A stretch of DNA of 64,000 nt from Gerris lacustris (GCA_951217055.1 OX578276.1:152265012-152329011), one strand, 5' to 3'. Shown: positions 1-10,950, numbered from the stretch's first letter. Notes: generated by a model from the sequence alone, not told the origin. Numbers and translations are program-made.

Positions 1-324
1 TGAGTTCGTTGGACAACGTTGTCTGTCTTAGTGTTCACACGCAACGCTTGTGTAAACGTGAACTTCAAATTTAAAATTGGAATTTTAGGTTGGGAAAAAA
101 TCTAACTTTATCTATTCAATGAGACAATAATTTTTTTTAAATACATTTTTTTAGTAAAACAAACACCGACACCCCTGTGAAGTGTTAAAGATCGCTAAAA
201 CTATTAATAGTTTTTACAGAATAAACAATATAACAATAAAGTACATGTTAGGATGCGAGGAAGGTATGTGCCACACTAATTAGGAGTCCATTTTTATATG
301 TTTTGTTTTTTATTTTGAATTTAG

Positions 325-516
325 GTTATGTTTGGAGAGCTGTACAGATCTGAAGGTCCTGTGTTACTGGGATGTTCTGATCCGAGTCTGAGCCAGCCCA
401 TATCTCAGACACAGTCACCTCTAGAGTCGTTCAACTACAGATCATTCCTACTTACACTCTGCTACGAGTATGCCGTTAAACAGGGACAGCCAAACTTCTT
501 CGTACCTGCTCTTCAG
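325..516 (+). CDS. Sec16: Sec16 central-domain exon A, copy 1
   Basis: A 192-nt exon, phase 0 at both ends (64 codons), bounded by an AG acceptor at 323-324 and a GT donor at 517-518. The peptide starts VMFGELYRSEGPVLLGCSDP. It corresponds to the part of the animal Sec16 central conserved domain where human SEC16A has its FGVYTKK...LIGSNHSLPF segment, as I recall that protein. It is the same as exon 12680-12871 except for one synonymous change (AAA for AAG, Lys). In Sec16 order this peptide should follow the exon at 11021-11221, so its position upstream of 6868 is out of order. It should not be counted as an extra exon unless long reads confirm the duplication. The ATG at 328 is an internal Met, not a start. 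Confidence 0.85.
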
Positions 517-1689
517 GTAATAGCCGTTTATAATTATCCTTTTTCCTCTACACAGAGAGGTGAAACATGATTGGAATAACTGCCTAGATTAAGTGGTATT
601 GTTTGTAGTGGTGTGTAGAGAGGGCATTTGGTGAGTAAGTGTTGCAGAATTTCGTTGGTGTTTAAGTTACGCAGAGTGCAGATGCTGTCACTATTTATTT
701 TCTGGATGTTATTAATGTCGGTGATTTATGTTCTAAATTGGGCTATAGATCTAGTGAATCTATAAGGCATGGTTATTGGTAGGTAGGGTTGTAGATAATC
801 TGACTAATGAATGTTGTAGAATAATGTTTTATAATAATATGACACTTGCAACATGGTTGAAAGCTGGGGTGATGCTATTATCACTTTACAGCGAAAAGAA
901 AGCAGCCGGTCGAATACAAAAATAAAGGGGGTTGAGATGGACTGTATTTATGAGATAGGGTAAAAATTTAGATAAATAGCCTGGTAAAATAAATCTTTAG
1001 TTTAGATGCATACCCAGTAAGTTGAGTCCAGCCTGCTGTATGTCTTTCTCGGGGGATACTTCTTCTTTCTTGGCGGGTGGTTAAATGTTCGTAACCTCAA
1101 CGAAGATCCCGGCTGGGATGTAGATGAATTTAAATTCTTGGAGAGTTAATAAACTTTATAAAGGAAATATAATAAAAGCGGTGAGGCGGTTAAGCAAATG
1201 AAAAAAGGTGACCGATCCTCCTACCTCCTAGGCGTCCTGGCTGGCTGTGACTGAAGATGTGGGGGGGGGGGAGAGATCGGGCCTTACCTTTGGTAGAGTT
1301 TACACAACCGGCCGCTAGGGGGCCGAGGCGGCTCCAAAACTAAACCTAGATCTACTTACCATGGGCTATAGAAATATAAATTTTTAACATAGAACATAAA
1401 ATATATATAAATATAAAAAATAAAAGATAGAATCTATCACAACATTTATCTCACGATCCAGGGCGTACACTGAACATGGGGTCCTCTAGCTGGAGTCTGA
1501 AATAAAAAACAGACCTGCTGCGGGTCAAGCTTATACACTAGCAATGAGCTGCCATGGGCCCTAATATAACAATAAGGATATGAATTAACTAAATAAATAA
1601 TTGTGATAAGATTTGAATTATTAATTCAATCTTCAATCAACTAAAATTTCCTTTAAAACCCACAAACACTGTCAAAATACTATTTTCCA

Positions 1690-2060
1690 GACTTAAAGAC
1701 CCAACTCCCCTTAAAGATAAATAAATCTGATGTCATATATAAAATCAACTGTTTAGATTGTGACTCATCCTACATAGATCAAACTTGCCAATTCTTACAT
1801 AGAAGATTATACCAACATGAATATAGCCTCAGACCCAACTATCCCAATCCTACTGCCCTACCAATCACTTTCATTCCACTAATCACAAATTTCATTTTAT
1901 CAATCCCATTATCTTAGCTCAAGAACCTAATTTCCATCGAAGAAAAGAATGTCCTGGAAATGTATTATATATTTAAAACCAACAACATGGTTAACTTTAG
2001 AACTGACACCAATAACTTCAGCATATGTTATCGGAATATAATCACAAATTTTTCTTTTTT
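1690..2060 (+). mobile_element. Degraded Penelope-like GIY-YIG endonuclease fragment, copy 1
   Basis: Frame 1 around 1715-1880 reads KSDVIYKINCLDCDSSYIDQ followed by TCQFLHRRLYQHE. The pattern is VIYKI, Cys-x2-Cys and SYI-x-QT, then a basic stretch ending in QHE, which fits the GIY-YIG endonuclease of Penelope-like elements (V-Y-K-I-x-C ... Y-x-G-x-T ... R ... H). The Gly after YI is Asp here, and frameshifts follow, so it is a dead fragment. After the frameshift the text continues with relic words (HKFHFINP, EPNFHRRKECPGN) typical of the domain's C-terminal end. Copy 2 is at about 14053-14425. Confidence 0.6.
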
Positions 2061-2587
2061 TTCTTTAGACTTCTCTCTAGTCTCATTCTATAACTTTTTT
2101 GATATTTTATTTGAGGCATTTGTTACCTTTCAGTCAACTTGTATAATTTTATTATTCTTAGTCTTTTCTCACTGTTAATTTGTAAGTTTTTCAAATTATT
2201 ATTAATTAGTTCAGTGCTATATTTATGATTTGTTTTATGTGATATTAGTTTTTTTAAGTCTAGTTGTAATCTAAAATGCAGCCTCTACCCTTACCTGGAT
2301 TCACCGCCCTTTACACCGGGTTTTTACTGTTAATCCTTTCACGTCCTTTTTTGCCTCCCACTTCCAATTCTTTCTACCTCCTCTGTATACATTTCACATT
2401 ACTACTGCTTGACCAGTCTTATTTCTATCGTCAATATGTTTATACTCTAAGTTCAGTATATATTGTCTATTGCCTGTAGTTAAACCCTGACCATATGCAT
2501 AAATTACACCAAAGTAGTTGGTTAAACTATGTAGTTTTTATTAAACCGCACCTCACTAATTTTAATCCTAATTAATAGGGCTCGGAT

Positions 2588-2690
2588 CGATATGCTCGAT
2601 AAAATCTCCAGATATGCTCGAAAAACCATATGCTTTATGCTCGATAGATATGCTCGAAAAACCCATTATATGCTCGAAAAAAAAAGTATG
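2588..2690 (+). repeat. Cluster of ATATGCTCGA short repeats, copy 1
   Basis: The decamer ATATGCTCGA or TATGCTCGAT occurs five times within about 100 bases, spaced irregularly 13 to 25 bases apart. A further copy lies at 2880 and a decayed one near 2968. The same cluster occurs in copy 2 (about 14948-15040). Possibly a degenerated minisatellite or a subterminal repeat array of a DNA transposon. Confidence 0.6.
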
Positions 2691-3020
2691 TGCTGTTAAA
2701 TATGCAGAATATGTTGTAGGCATCAAGTCCTTCTTTTTAAAAGCAGCCTGGTTAGGGCCCGAATTGCCCCCCCCCCCCCCCCCCCCCAATTCAAATTCCC
2801 CGAATTTGAATAAAATCAAACTATTTAGACAAAAACCACAAGAATATGCTATTCTGAAAACAGCCGTTTTATGCATTTATATGCTCGATAAATTTAAATA
2901 CTGTTGGTCCCAGAGAGGTGAAAATACCACCAAAAGGCTTCTTTCAATGTGTAAAAAAAATATGCAAATATGCTCAAATCCTAGCCCTAGTAATTAATAA
3001 TTGTGTTGTTATGTTGGCAG

Positions 3021-3293
3021 AGATACAAGCTGCTGGTGGCTTGGAGGCTGGTAGAGTGGGGTCGAGGTAGACCTGCGCTACTCTACTGTGAACTACTAGC
3101 CAGTGAGTTACTTCAACCTAAACCAGAGCAAGCTTGCTCTATCAACCCTGACCTGGTTCATCTTGTAGTGGAACTATCTTCGGCTCTCAAAGCACTCGAC
3201 CCTAGTTCAGCACATGCCGTTACCGATCTCTCTACCTGTCCAGATCCTGACTGGCTTCAGCAGCTTAAACAATTTGAATCAACTCTACCACAG
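3021..3293 (+). CDS. Sec16: Sec16 central-domain exon B, copy 1
   Basis: A 273-nt exon, phase 0 at both ends (91 codons), with CAG acceptor at 3018-3020 and GT donor at 3294. The peptide RYKLLVAWRLVEWGRGRPAL continues with YCE, then a helical stretch and DPDWLQQLKQFE. It matches the end of the Sec16 central domain (human ...RLAEMGLATQAFHYCE... and ...PTWLVHLQQVE..., from memory). It differs from copy 2 (15372-15644) only at synonymous sites: CTA/CTT Leu, ACC/ACT Thr, CCT/CCC Pro, CAG/CAA Gln. Placed before exon 6868, it is out of Sec16 order and probably belongs to the other haplotype. Confidence 0.85.
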
Positions 3294-4029
3294 GTAACTA
3301 TATTGGAATTTTGTTTCAGCTCTCACTACAGGCAATTTTAAGCTTTAAGAACGTGGAACTTTTTAATAGCTAAATTAAAATTAAAATTTTGGGTTACCAT
3401 GAAAATCTGGTTTGATAATTAACTAGAATTTATATTAAGGTTTAACATTAGTGCTAATTTATATTAGATAAATTTAATTTTTTGGAAAATTGTGAACTTA
3501 GTATTCTTAAAATGTGATTTTAAACATTAAATACATTGTGGTCGATGTAGCGTATCTGGGGCATCATGTTTAGAAATGGATAAACTGACAAATATAATTG
3601 ATACAAATTGCCTTTTTTATGGATACTTTTTCATTTAATACTTCTACATCGAAACCCAGTTAATCTAAAACACATACATATGCTGAAGATACGCAAAATC
3701 GACTTTTATATATATATCTGTGTCCCATAATTGAGGACTGAAGAATAAGATGGAAAATGTATTAAGTGAAAAATTATAAAACGAAGAAGTATCCATATTT
3801 TGGTGCATTTTTGATGAATCTACAGTTAAATCTTTCATTTTTAATGTCCCAGTTTTTCAATCAACCTACATTGAATTAAAATAATTGTAAATATTTTTTT
3901 AATTTTATTAAGACATTTTTTTTTTTTTTTTGTCAAATTTTTACATTTTTGTGTAGAATTTGGTAAATTTTATAGATTAATTTATTTAAAAACCTAAACT
4001 TATCTTTTCTTGGTAAATACTTTAATTGT

Positions 4030-4775
4030 CAAAAGTATTTTCCTCCTCCCCCTCTTAACTTTTGAACGGTTTGAGATAAATTAATGAAACTTGGGAGATC
4101 CCTACCATGTAAAGGGGAGTTTATTTTCATGCAATCGTGCCCTAGGGGCAACCACCCACTTTGCTCCCAGGCCACCTAACTTTAAAATTTCATAGTGGAG
4201 TGTTTATTTTTAATTGCAGAGTTTGATACTACACGGGGGCATATCGATGGCACAGTTTAGATTCAGTGTTGGTGAGAACTGTTGTACAAAGATTTGTCCT
4301 TTTATTTGTTTAAGATCAGCTGTCTAGTTGGTTGTCATTTATATGAAGTAAATAAATTCAGAACTATTTTTTTTCTCACTAAATTTTAATATATATTACA
4401 ATAACAATAATATTATTAACACTACATATGATTCAACAGAAAAATAGAAACATAGTATAAAAAGTTATTTTTATCTTGTAATTTTCAATTTTTGCTTCCC
4501 TAAAGGGGGCAAAATAGAAAAGTTTCAAGTAATTTTTTATTATTTTTCACCGAAGAATCCAAATATGCTATCAAAAATATATTCTCTAATTTGAAATTTT
4601 GAAGTTGGGTGGCCTGGGGGCAAAGTGGGTGGTTGCTCCAAGCGGGATTGCATGAAAACAAACTTCCCTTTACATGGTATGGATACCCCAAGATTCATTA
4701 ATTTATCTCAAACCGTTCAAAAGTTTAGAGGGGGGGGGGGGGGGGGGGGGGAGAGACTTTTGGACCACCCTGTAT
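4030..4775. mobile_element. DNA element with inverted arms, copy 1
   Basis: The left part (about 4035-4200) and right part (about 4590-4765) are inverted copies: the words TTGAACGGTTTGAGATAAAT, CCATGTAAAGGG and GGCAACCACCCACTTTG recur reverse-complemented on the right. The right edge ends in ACTTTTGGACCACCCTGTA, a typical DNA-transposon terminus; the left terminus is decayed. A G-run of about 22 lies at 4731-4751. No transposase. Its middle part (about 4235-4480) recurs alone at 41560-41840. Copy 2 is at about 18153-18897. Confidence 0.65.
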
Positions 4776-5091
4776 AAAGAAGATGGAATGGGAGAGGGGT
4801 AGGTCTTCACTCTACTAGAGTCCAAAAACAACTGAATGTATTTAATAAAATTAAACTAATAAATAATGTTAAATATATTTAATGGAATAAATATAACTAA
4901 CAACAGTGGTGCCTAGACCTATGCCACAAGCTGTTTGGTGTGTTCTTTTACTTTTTAATAGAATGGTTTGTACCTAATATGTCATGTAATATGTCATTGT
5001 ATGATAATATGTCATCTTCCAACTCCACCTTTTTCCACCTGTATTTATCCTTTAACCCCAGATTTCATGGGGTCTTGGTCTCAATATTAAT

Positions 5092-5850
5092 TGAAGCGAG
5101 CTTCTTACATTCAAAGAAATATGCATCTTGTCTGTCTGTGTGTAACGTTTACGTGTCCGACGATAACTTATGTAAAAGTTGACCGATTTAGTTGAAATTT
5201 GGTATACATCTTCCTTTTACTAATACTCAGGCTAAGTTCGTTGGACAGCGTGATCCGTCCAAGAGTTCGTGCGCAATGCTCGCGTAAACGTGAGCTTCAA
5301 ATTTAAAATTGGAATTTCAGGACGGGAAAAAATTCTATCATCACCTATTCGACGAGAAGAACATTTTTTTCAAATAACATTTTTTAGTAAAACCAACAAC
5401 GACACTGCTATGAATTAATAAAGATCGCTAAAAACTATTAAAGCGGACCTAAACGTTTAAAATAGAGAAAACAACCTTTTTACCGATATCTTACGTTCTA
5501 ACTTAACGATTTTAATAAAACTTCATGTACATCGTCTAAAGTACAATTGAAACAAGTATGTAAAATTTCAACTTGATACAAGCAGTAGTATTTGAGTAAT
5601 GAAGTGATACATTTATAATAATTGTTTAAAAGCTATGACGGGTGGTTAAGATTGTTAGAGTCGTGTTGTGTGTAGGTTAGTTTAGGAAGTAAAGCTTTGT
5701 ACCGAGTACCCCCACCCCACCCCACACTGCACTCTTCCACTTATCTTAAACTATTACATTCATCATGATTAACAAATTTCAATAGTCAGTATTTTATTGC
5801 TATACGATCGCTTCAATGATAGAGCCACGCGATGCCTAGTATTATGACTG
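5092..5850 (+). repeat. Long TGTC-type interspersed repeat (family R1), copy 1
   Basis: About 750 bp recurring at 19215-19975 (duplicate) and, interrupted by another element, at 46060-47285. Shared landmarks in order: AAGCGAGCTTCTTACATTCA, CTTGTCTGTCTG, GTTCGTTGGACA, GCTTCAAATTTAAAATTGG, AAGCGGACCTAAACG and finally AGAGCCACGCGATGCCTAGT. A related 5' part is at 1-250, 12104-12645 and 32945-33540. No TIRs seen. The end CTAG followed by T would suit a Helitron 3' end, but the hairpin before it is weak, so the class is open. Confidence 0.65.
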
Positions 5851-5867
5851 ATGTACTTATTCAGTGA

Positions 5868-6067
5868 NNNNNNNNNNNNNNNNNNNNNNNNNNNNNNNNN
5901 NNNNNNNNNNNNNNNNNNNNNNNNNNNNNNNNNNNNNNNNNNNNNNNNNNNNNNNNNNNNNNNNNNNNNNNNNNNNNNNNNNNNNNNNNNNNNNNNNNNN
6001 NNNNNNNNNNNNNNNNNNNNNNNNNNNNNNNNNNNNNNNNNNNNNNNNNNNNNNNNNNNNNNNNNNN
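5868..6067. other. Assembly gap of exactly 200 N
   Basis: Two hundred consecutive Ns, a round number that suggests a placeholder of unknown true size. The left flank stops six bases into a Tigger terminus. The right flank (ATGCGATTTCCCC...) does not match the copy-2 continuation, so the two sides need not be neighbours. Open frames reported across the Ns are meaningless. Confidence 0.99.
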
Positions 6068-6867
6068 ATGCGATTTCCCCATATGAACCGATGCTTACCT
6101 CATGGCGACAGCCGTGTAAAAGCATTCTTTCATTCAACATTTAATAAAGACACTCTTAAACATTGTCTCTTATATTTGTATAACAATTGGTGAAGTAAGA
6201 CACGATTAGAGATATGGATGCGATTAGAGATATATCAGAGGTATGTATATGGATTATTATTGTGTTTATTATAAACGTAATTATAAAGCAGTTATTGAAC
6301 ATAGAGGAAAAGGGGAAAAAATTTATAATGTTATAAATGTACTTTAAATCAAATTATAATTATCGTTAACTGTGGGAGGCATACAGAGAAAAATTCATAA
6401 ATGTAAGTAATAACCTTGTTGAGCATTGTGATAGAATTGTAAAACCTTTTATTCAATGATGTTGTAGGCTTGAAGATGACCTAAGAGAAGGTCGAAATAT
6501 AACCAGGATGTATTGAAGCAAATATTAATTTTATTATCCCTGTTTGACCCATTTTAAAACTACATTCGTTCAATTAAATAAAAAGGGATCACTGTAGTCA
6601 GAATAAAAGATAATTATTGTATAAATTAAAATTTAACTAATTCGTTATAAATTTTAATTTTGGTTACTAATATTTATTATGTTTATTGGAACTGATTACT
6701 TTTTCATCTCTCCTACTAATTATTGAATTAGCAGATTATGTTTTTCCCAATCGACGACACTTCTGAATAGTTGATAAGTTTTACTTTTGTAAAACTTATA
6801 ACAAGTGTAAAAGTCAACGTCTTATGAAGTCTGTAAAGTGGTTGATGGCGTCTGTATTGTTTGTTAG
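6068..6867. other. Intron or intergenic stretch between gap and first ordered Sec16 exon
   Basis: AT-rich. Contains a fragment of the tRNA-like SINE family tail (6343-6372, AAATCAAATTATAATTAT with GTGGGAGGCATACAGAGA after it) and one PLE-type hammerhead-like motif on the + strand at 6469-6500 (CTTGAAGATGACC, loop, GGTCGAAATATA). No coding exon recognised; upstream Sec16 exons are presumably left of the gap or missing. Confidence 0.55.
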
Positions 6868-7039
6868 AAACCTGATGCAGGAGATATATCAGAGATGCTG
6901 CTGGAGAGCTACAGGTCTAGTAAGGGAGAATCTAGAGATGAGTGGGATCCAGATCCATCGGTGCAGTCCATCACTCATCAGGAGATGTTGATTAACTTCA
7001 GGAGTCTACTTCATCAGGGCAACAAACAGGAAGCACTCG
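6868..7039 (+). CDS. Sec16: Sec16 exon 1 of the ordered set (start of central domain part)
   Basis: A 172-nt exon from TAG acceptor (6865-6867) to GT donor (7040-7041), entering in phase 0 and leaving after one base of a codon. It encodes KPDAGDISEMLLESYRSSKG, an acidic linker (DEWDPDP), then MLINFRSLLHQGNKQEAL. The first part fits the GTDIAELLL stretch of human SEC16A, and the last part fits its RFRELLLYGRKKDALE helix, both from memory. This region is part of the ancestral coatomer element that pairs with Sec13 at ER exit sites. The split codon is completed by AG of the next exon to give Glu. Earlier exons of the central domain must exist but are not in the window in order. Confidence 0.88.
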
Positions 7040-9460
7040 GTAATACAACGCTTTAAAAATTACTCATTATTTATTAATCAAAATGTTGGTTATCCAAATT
7101 CATTTACGCCCCTTTTATTTCGATTAACAGAAGTGTTACTGTGTATCATAATTTTAATACCATATTTTGTCTGAAAAAAAAAAATATTTCCCTCCTAAAA
7201 TCTTAAAATTGTATTATCTTTGACGCTAATGTGTTGTTATTATATTAGAAACGGATTGGGCTTGACACTTCAGAGTAGTTTTTTTTTGTGTTTGTAAATA
7301 CAAAATGCATATAAAGGCGTTTGTTTCATGTCGTTATAATAAAGGGTTCAAAAGCTGCAGCTGAAACAAACTTTTTAATGGCTGCCATCTTGATAGAGCA
7401 GGGGCAACTTTGCTGGTTAAAGAACTCGTACTATTTGTTAAATTGCCAGACCAACTTTACCAATTACTTATACTTTGCCAATTTATTATCAGTATTAAAA
7501 AGCTTTAATACAGTCCAATTTCAATCAAATACTTAATTTCAAAAAAAGCAGTGTTAACCAAGATTTCAACAAATTCACTACACTAGCCATTCATTCTCTA
7601 CTACATATTTGCAAAAGAATAAAGTTGGCAACACTTCTTTTTCTTCCTACTTTTACTTTTTCTCCCTGCTTTTTGAGTTCAGGAAGAAAAGATGTACTTT
7701 ACTCCCTCTAAACTAATCTAAAAACATAACAAGTAAATTGGCTGTAGGGTACCCTTAATTATCGTTATTTCTAAGTAGAGGATCCAGTTTAGGGTAGTAA
7801 GAAAGCGACTACAACTCTCTGATTACGGCAACGTTTCGGCCTAGCCGGCCATTTTCAAGCCTTGCGGTTTGCACTTGAGTCAGTGAAGTCATTTTATAAT
7901 AAGTTAAATTATGTACATATATAGGAACTCTACAGTTCCGTCGTCTAACACTTCCACTGATTCGTCATAAATAGGATAACAACACTTAATAACAATACTA
8001 ACATAGAATTAAAAACATAAATAACAGTGGGTAACATTATACGTTTTAAAAAGAATATCACAGCTAAAAATTAAAATTTCGAGAGAGAGTGACAGATTGT
8101 CAGTCTCTTATCACACTGTTATCACCGGTAGGTTTACGTTACTAGAAGCTTTAGAGACATAATTATAAATTATAAATTACATAAAAACTTAATAATGTGA
8201 TTAAGAAAATCTGAATATTTACTGAAAACTTGAAAAAAAGGGGAAGTCAGATTTAATAATGTGATAATATTAAATATAGTGATAAGATTTAATAATGACA
8301 TTATTAAATCTGACTTCCCCCTTTTTTTCAAGTTTTCAGTAAATATTCAGATTTTCTTAATCACATTATTAAGTTTTTATGTAATTTATAATTTATAATT
8401 ATGTCTCTAAAGCTTCTAGTAACGTAAACCTACCGGTGATAACAGTGTGATAAGAGACTGACAATCTGTCACTCTCTCTCGAAATTTTAATTTTTAGCTG
8501 TGATATTCTTTTTAAAACGTATAATGTTACCCACTGTTATTTATGTTTTTAATTCTATGTTAGTATTGTTATTAAGTGTTGTTATCCTATTTATGACGAA
8601 TCAGTGGAAGTGTTAGGACGGAACTGTAGAGTTCCTATATATGTACATAATTTAACTTATTATAAAATGACTTCACTGACTCAAGTGCAAACCGCAAGGC
8701 TTGAAAATGGCCGGCTAGGCCGAAACGTTAGTAACAAATATTAGTACATACTTAAGATTTTGAGAAAAAGAAATCTTAAAGAGGTTGCACTATAAATAAA
8801 ACGCATTGGCATCTAGTGGATTTTAATTGTACTAAGAAGCATGTCTTCAAAGATTGCACATAACTACCTGTAGGATGTAAAAAAAAAATTAACTCCTAGG
8901 AGGTAAACCATTTTTTCAATACAATTTAGGAGTAATGGAAAGATTTTTTTAAGTCGACATAATGAAAAAAATGGATTTTAGCTTTGTTTTTTAGGCTCTA
9001 AAGATACTATTTCACAGCCTACAACGGAAAAAATATATTTATTTAAACAATTGTATTTTTAAAATTAATAGTTGTACAGTACTGTAGTCTGGTATGTAAT
9101 CTATTATTAGAAAAAAAGAAGAAGAGGGAAAAAAAGCAACTAAGGGAATATCAGATAATGCCGAAGATATAACAGTCTCTATACCTATATACCGTCGTGT
9201 ATATAGATATGCATATTCTATTTGAGGCACTGTTTTTTCACCCTTTTTTACCCATTAAATTTAAAATTTTGCAAAATCCTTTCTTAGTGGGTGTCTATGA
9301 TATGAAGAGAATATTTGATCAAAATTTCAAGTCCCTCAGTTAAGCAGATTTTGCTGTACATTGATTCTATGTCAGTCAGTCAATTAGGACTTTGCCACTT
9401 ATATTAGAGATTAATTAAGATTAGTTTGTTTGATTAATTGTGTGGTGATGTTGGTTTCAG
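7040..9460. other. Intron with a large palindrome
   Basis: 2.4 kb. Dominated by the inverted repeat at 7830-8729. The stretches 7042-7825 and 8735-9455 are AT-rich with no recognisable gene; the reading frame at 7321-7536 lacks any family signature. Confidence 0.6.
7830..8729. repeat. Near-perfect 433-bp-arm palindrome (fold-back element)
   Basis: The left arm 7830-8262 and right arm 8298-8729 are reverse complements with only a few differences: a 2-base indel near TCCGTCGTCTAAC / GTTAGGACGGA and one base in a homopolymer. A 35-bp AT-rich spacer separates them. The outer ends read AACGTTTCGGCCTAGCCGGCC on the left and GGCCGGCTAGGCCGAAACGTT on the right, the PLE-type hammerhead-like motif in both directions. 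Near identity of the arms implies recent formation or gene conversion. No ORF inside. Probably an inverted pair of PLE terminal repeats formed by snap-back synthesis. Confidence 0.9.
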
Positions 9461-9597
9461 AGTGGGCGATGAAACACAATGGTTGGGGCCATGCTTTGTT
9501 CCTTGCTAGTAAGATGGACGCTAGAACTCAAAATAGAGTGGCCGGTGAGTTTGCCAGGTCCCTTGCTGCTTGCGATCCTCTCTCAACACTCTACCAG
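9461..9597 (+). CDS. Sec16: Sec16 exon 2: the [12 protein letters not shown] helix
   Basis: A 137-nt exon between TTTCAG (9455-9460) and GT (9598-9599). It completes the split Glu codon, then reads [20 protein letters not shown] and [25 protein letters not shown]. This is the most recognisable Sec16 signature (human ...GLWGHALLLASKMD...RFANSLPINDPLQTVYQ, from memory), inside the helical solenoid that binds Sec13. It leaves in phase 0 and joins directly to the MSGG exon at 11021. Conservation here is what identifies the gene with high certainty. Confidence 0.97.
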
Positions 9598-9638
9598 GTA
9601 ACAACTCTACATTTATTTAATTATTTAACTGTAATATT

Positions 9639-10950
9639 CAGTCGGACCTTCTTATAACGAACTTCTGTACAGTGAAAATCTCTATATTACAAATGTTATT
9701 TATGTCCCCACAGGTTTTCTATATAAAAGTGTTTCTATGAAACGAAAATAATTTCACTACAACGAACAAAATTCTTAGAACAAATACAAAGATCCGACCG
9801 ACAAAGTTTCTGTGAATTAATACTGGCGGTGTTTTTGCTTTCTTATATTTTCTTAGAAGCTTTTGTAGGTGTTTCTTGCTCTAGCACTCAAAGTTTTGCG
9901 TATTCTACCTCCATTAGTTTTACAGTAAGATTATCTAAAGTTTTGACTTTTGACAGCGTGGGAAAATCCATGGGGAGCCAATGAGAAGTCAGGATTTTGA
10001 ATTCTAGAAGGTCGTGCCAACTAGGCTAACAAAAATGTCACTAGCCCTACCCCTCCCACAGGCCTAGTGGATTTTTTTTTCCTTATTTAGGTCGACCAAT
10101 CCGAGTGTCAAAATTCAAAACTTTAGATAATCTTACTGTAGTGGAGTCGGAATCATCTTTGCGCAGTATAGAGACATTTTTCAGTATTTCAGTCCAAGTT
10201 TTGAATTGGTTTGGGACTGTTATAAAGCTCTTGACGATTTACCTATACCGTAATTTACTCACTGCACAAGAATGCCTTAAAGAAAATCCCTATCACTTCT
10301 AGAAAAACAATGAATCTACTAAAAGACGTAGATAAAGGAATAAAGAACAAAGAAGTGTCCCGAAAATATAAAATAGCTCTGAGTTCAGAGTCTACAATTT
10401 TGAAAAACCGGGATTCAATATTTAATTAAACTTTACAAAACAAGTGGAGATTTTAAAAAAGTTCTAGAAGGTGTAAGTATGAGACGTAGATGAAGCAATT
10501 CTGCAATGGCTGAAATTGGTACGGGATAATAATCTTCCTCTTTCAGGACCACTCATTAAAGAAAAACCAGCCAAGTATGCTAAAATGTTGGTCCGCAAAG
10601 ATTTTCAGGCTATTTCAGGTTGGCTTGACAAATTCAAAAAACGGCACGGAATTAAAGAAAAAGTTGTCACTTAAGTATATTGGTTACATTATTGTTATTT
10701 ATTGCTTGATACATTGTGTTGGGTTATTTTTATTACATGTATATGTAATAAAAATATTACAAAAATGTAATTATACTAATTTTTATTAAAATTAATTTTT
10801 ATGCGGTTGTTATTCATACAATTCTTATGAATAAATATGTATATATGTACATCATTAAGCAACATACGTTTCTAAAAAAAAAAAATCTATGTAACGAAAT
10901 TTCTATATAACAAACTTTTTTTTCTTTCGTTCGTTTTATGGAGGTCCATG
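9639..10950 (+). mobile_element. Degraded pogo/Tigger DNA transposon
   Basis: Lies wholly inside the intron 9598-11020. The left terminus CAGTCGGACCTTCTTATAAC has an imperfect inverted match at the right end (GTTCGTTTTATGGAGGTCCA). About 10300-10670 preserves transposase relics in broken frames: a helix-turn-helix stretch (LLKDVDKGIKNKEVSRKYKI) and a CENP-B-type DNA-binding stretch containing ILQWLKLVRDNNLPLSGPLI, then AKYAKMLV and GWLDKFKKRHGI. The catalytic DDE part is missing. Non-autonomous relic. The right boundary is approximate. Confidence 0.8.

Larger units (their letters stand above)
517..3020. other. Intron between exons A and B, copy 1: mostly relic repeats
   Basis: Non-coding and AT-rich. 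Holds a G-run near 1260-1270 (11 bases, against about 19 in copy 2), a degraded Penelope-like endonuclease fragment (about 1690-2060), a cluster of short ATATGCTCGA-type repeats (2588-2690) and a C-run near 2767-2788 (longer than in copy 2). The open frames at 1960-2178, 2276-2479 and 2614-2997 lie in these relics and show no host gene features. Confidence 0.6.
1..5867. repeat. Duplicated segment, copy 1 (matches 12356-19990)
   Basis: Nearly every base here recurs in the same order and strand at 12356-19990. The offset is 12355 at base 328, 12351 at base 3021 and 14127 at base 4500. The jump in offset is explained by a 1773-bp transposon present only in copy 2 (16101-17873). The remaining differences are scattered SNPs, small indels and homopolymer length changes. 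It contains Sec16 exons A and B with their shared intron. It starts at or before base 1 and runs straight into a 200-N gap. Preferred reading: the alternative haplotype of the same locus, misplaced in the assembly. Alternative: a genuine recent tandem duplication. Confidence 0.93.
3294..5867. other. Intron downstream of exon B, copy 1
   Basis: AT-rich non-coding sequence. Near 3739 it carries the site where copy 2 has the 1773-bp insertion: here the sequence is CTGAAGAATAAGATGG, an excision-like footprint. It also contains a foldback DNA element (about 4030-4775) and the long TGTC-type repeat (about 5092-5850). It ends with CAGTGA, the first six bases of the Tigger element seen whole in copy 2, immediately before the gap. 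Confidence 0.7.

Noticed and set aside
2614..2997. 127-codon frame containing a poly-proline run
   Set aside because: The prolines come from a C homopolymer whose length differs in copy 2, where the frame breaks into 14972-15160 and 15157-15348; not maintained as coding.
4220..4275. Exon-like piece after AATTGCAG (4213-4220; also 18353-18415) with a GTGAGA donor, reading SLILHGGISMAQFRFSV
   Set aside because: The same text recurs at 41570-41600 outside any exon context, so it is part of the 4030-4775 repeat. It would also end in phase 1 and break the frame into exon 21689.
5769..6193. Open frames spanning the N-gap
   Set aside because: They exist only because Ns contain no stops.
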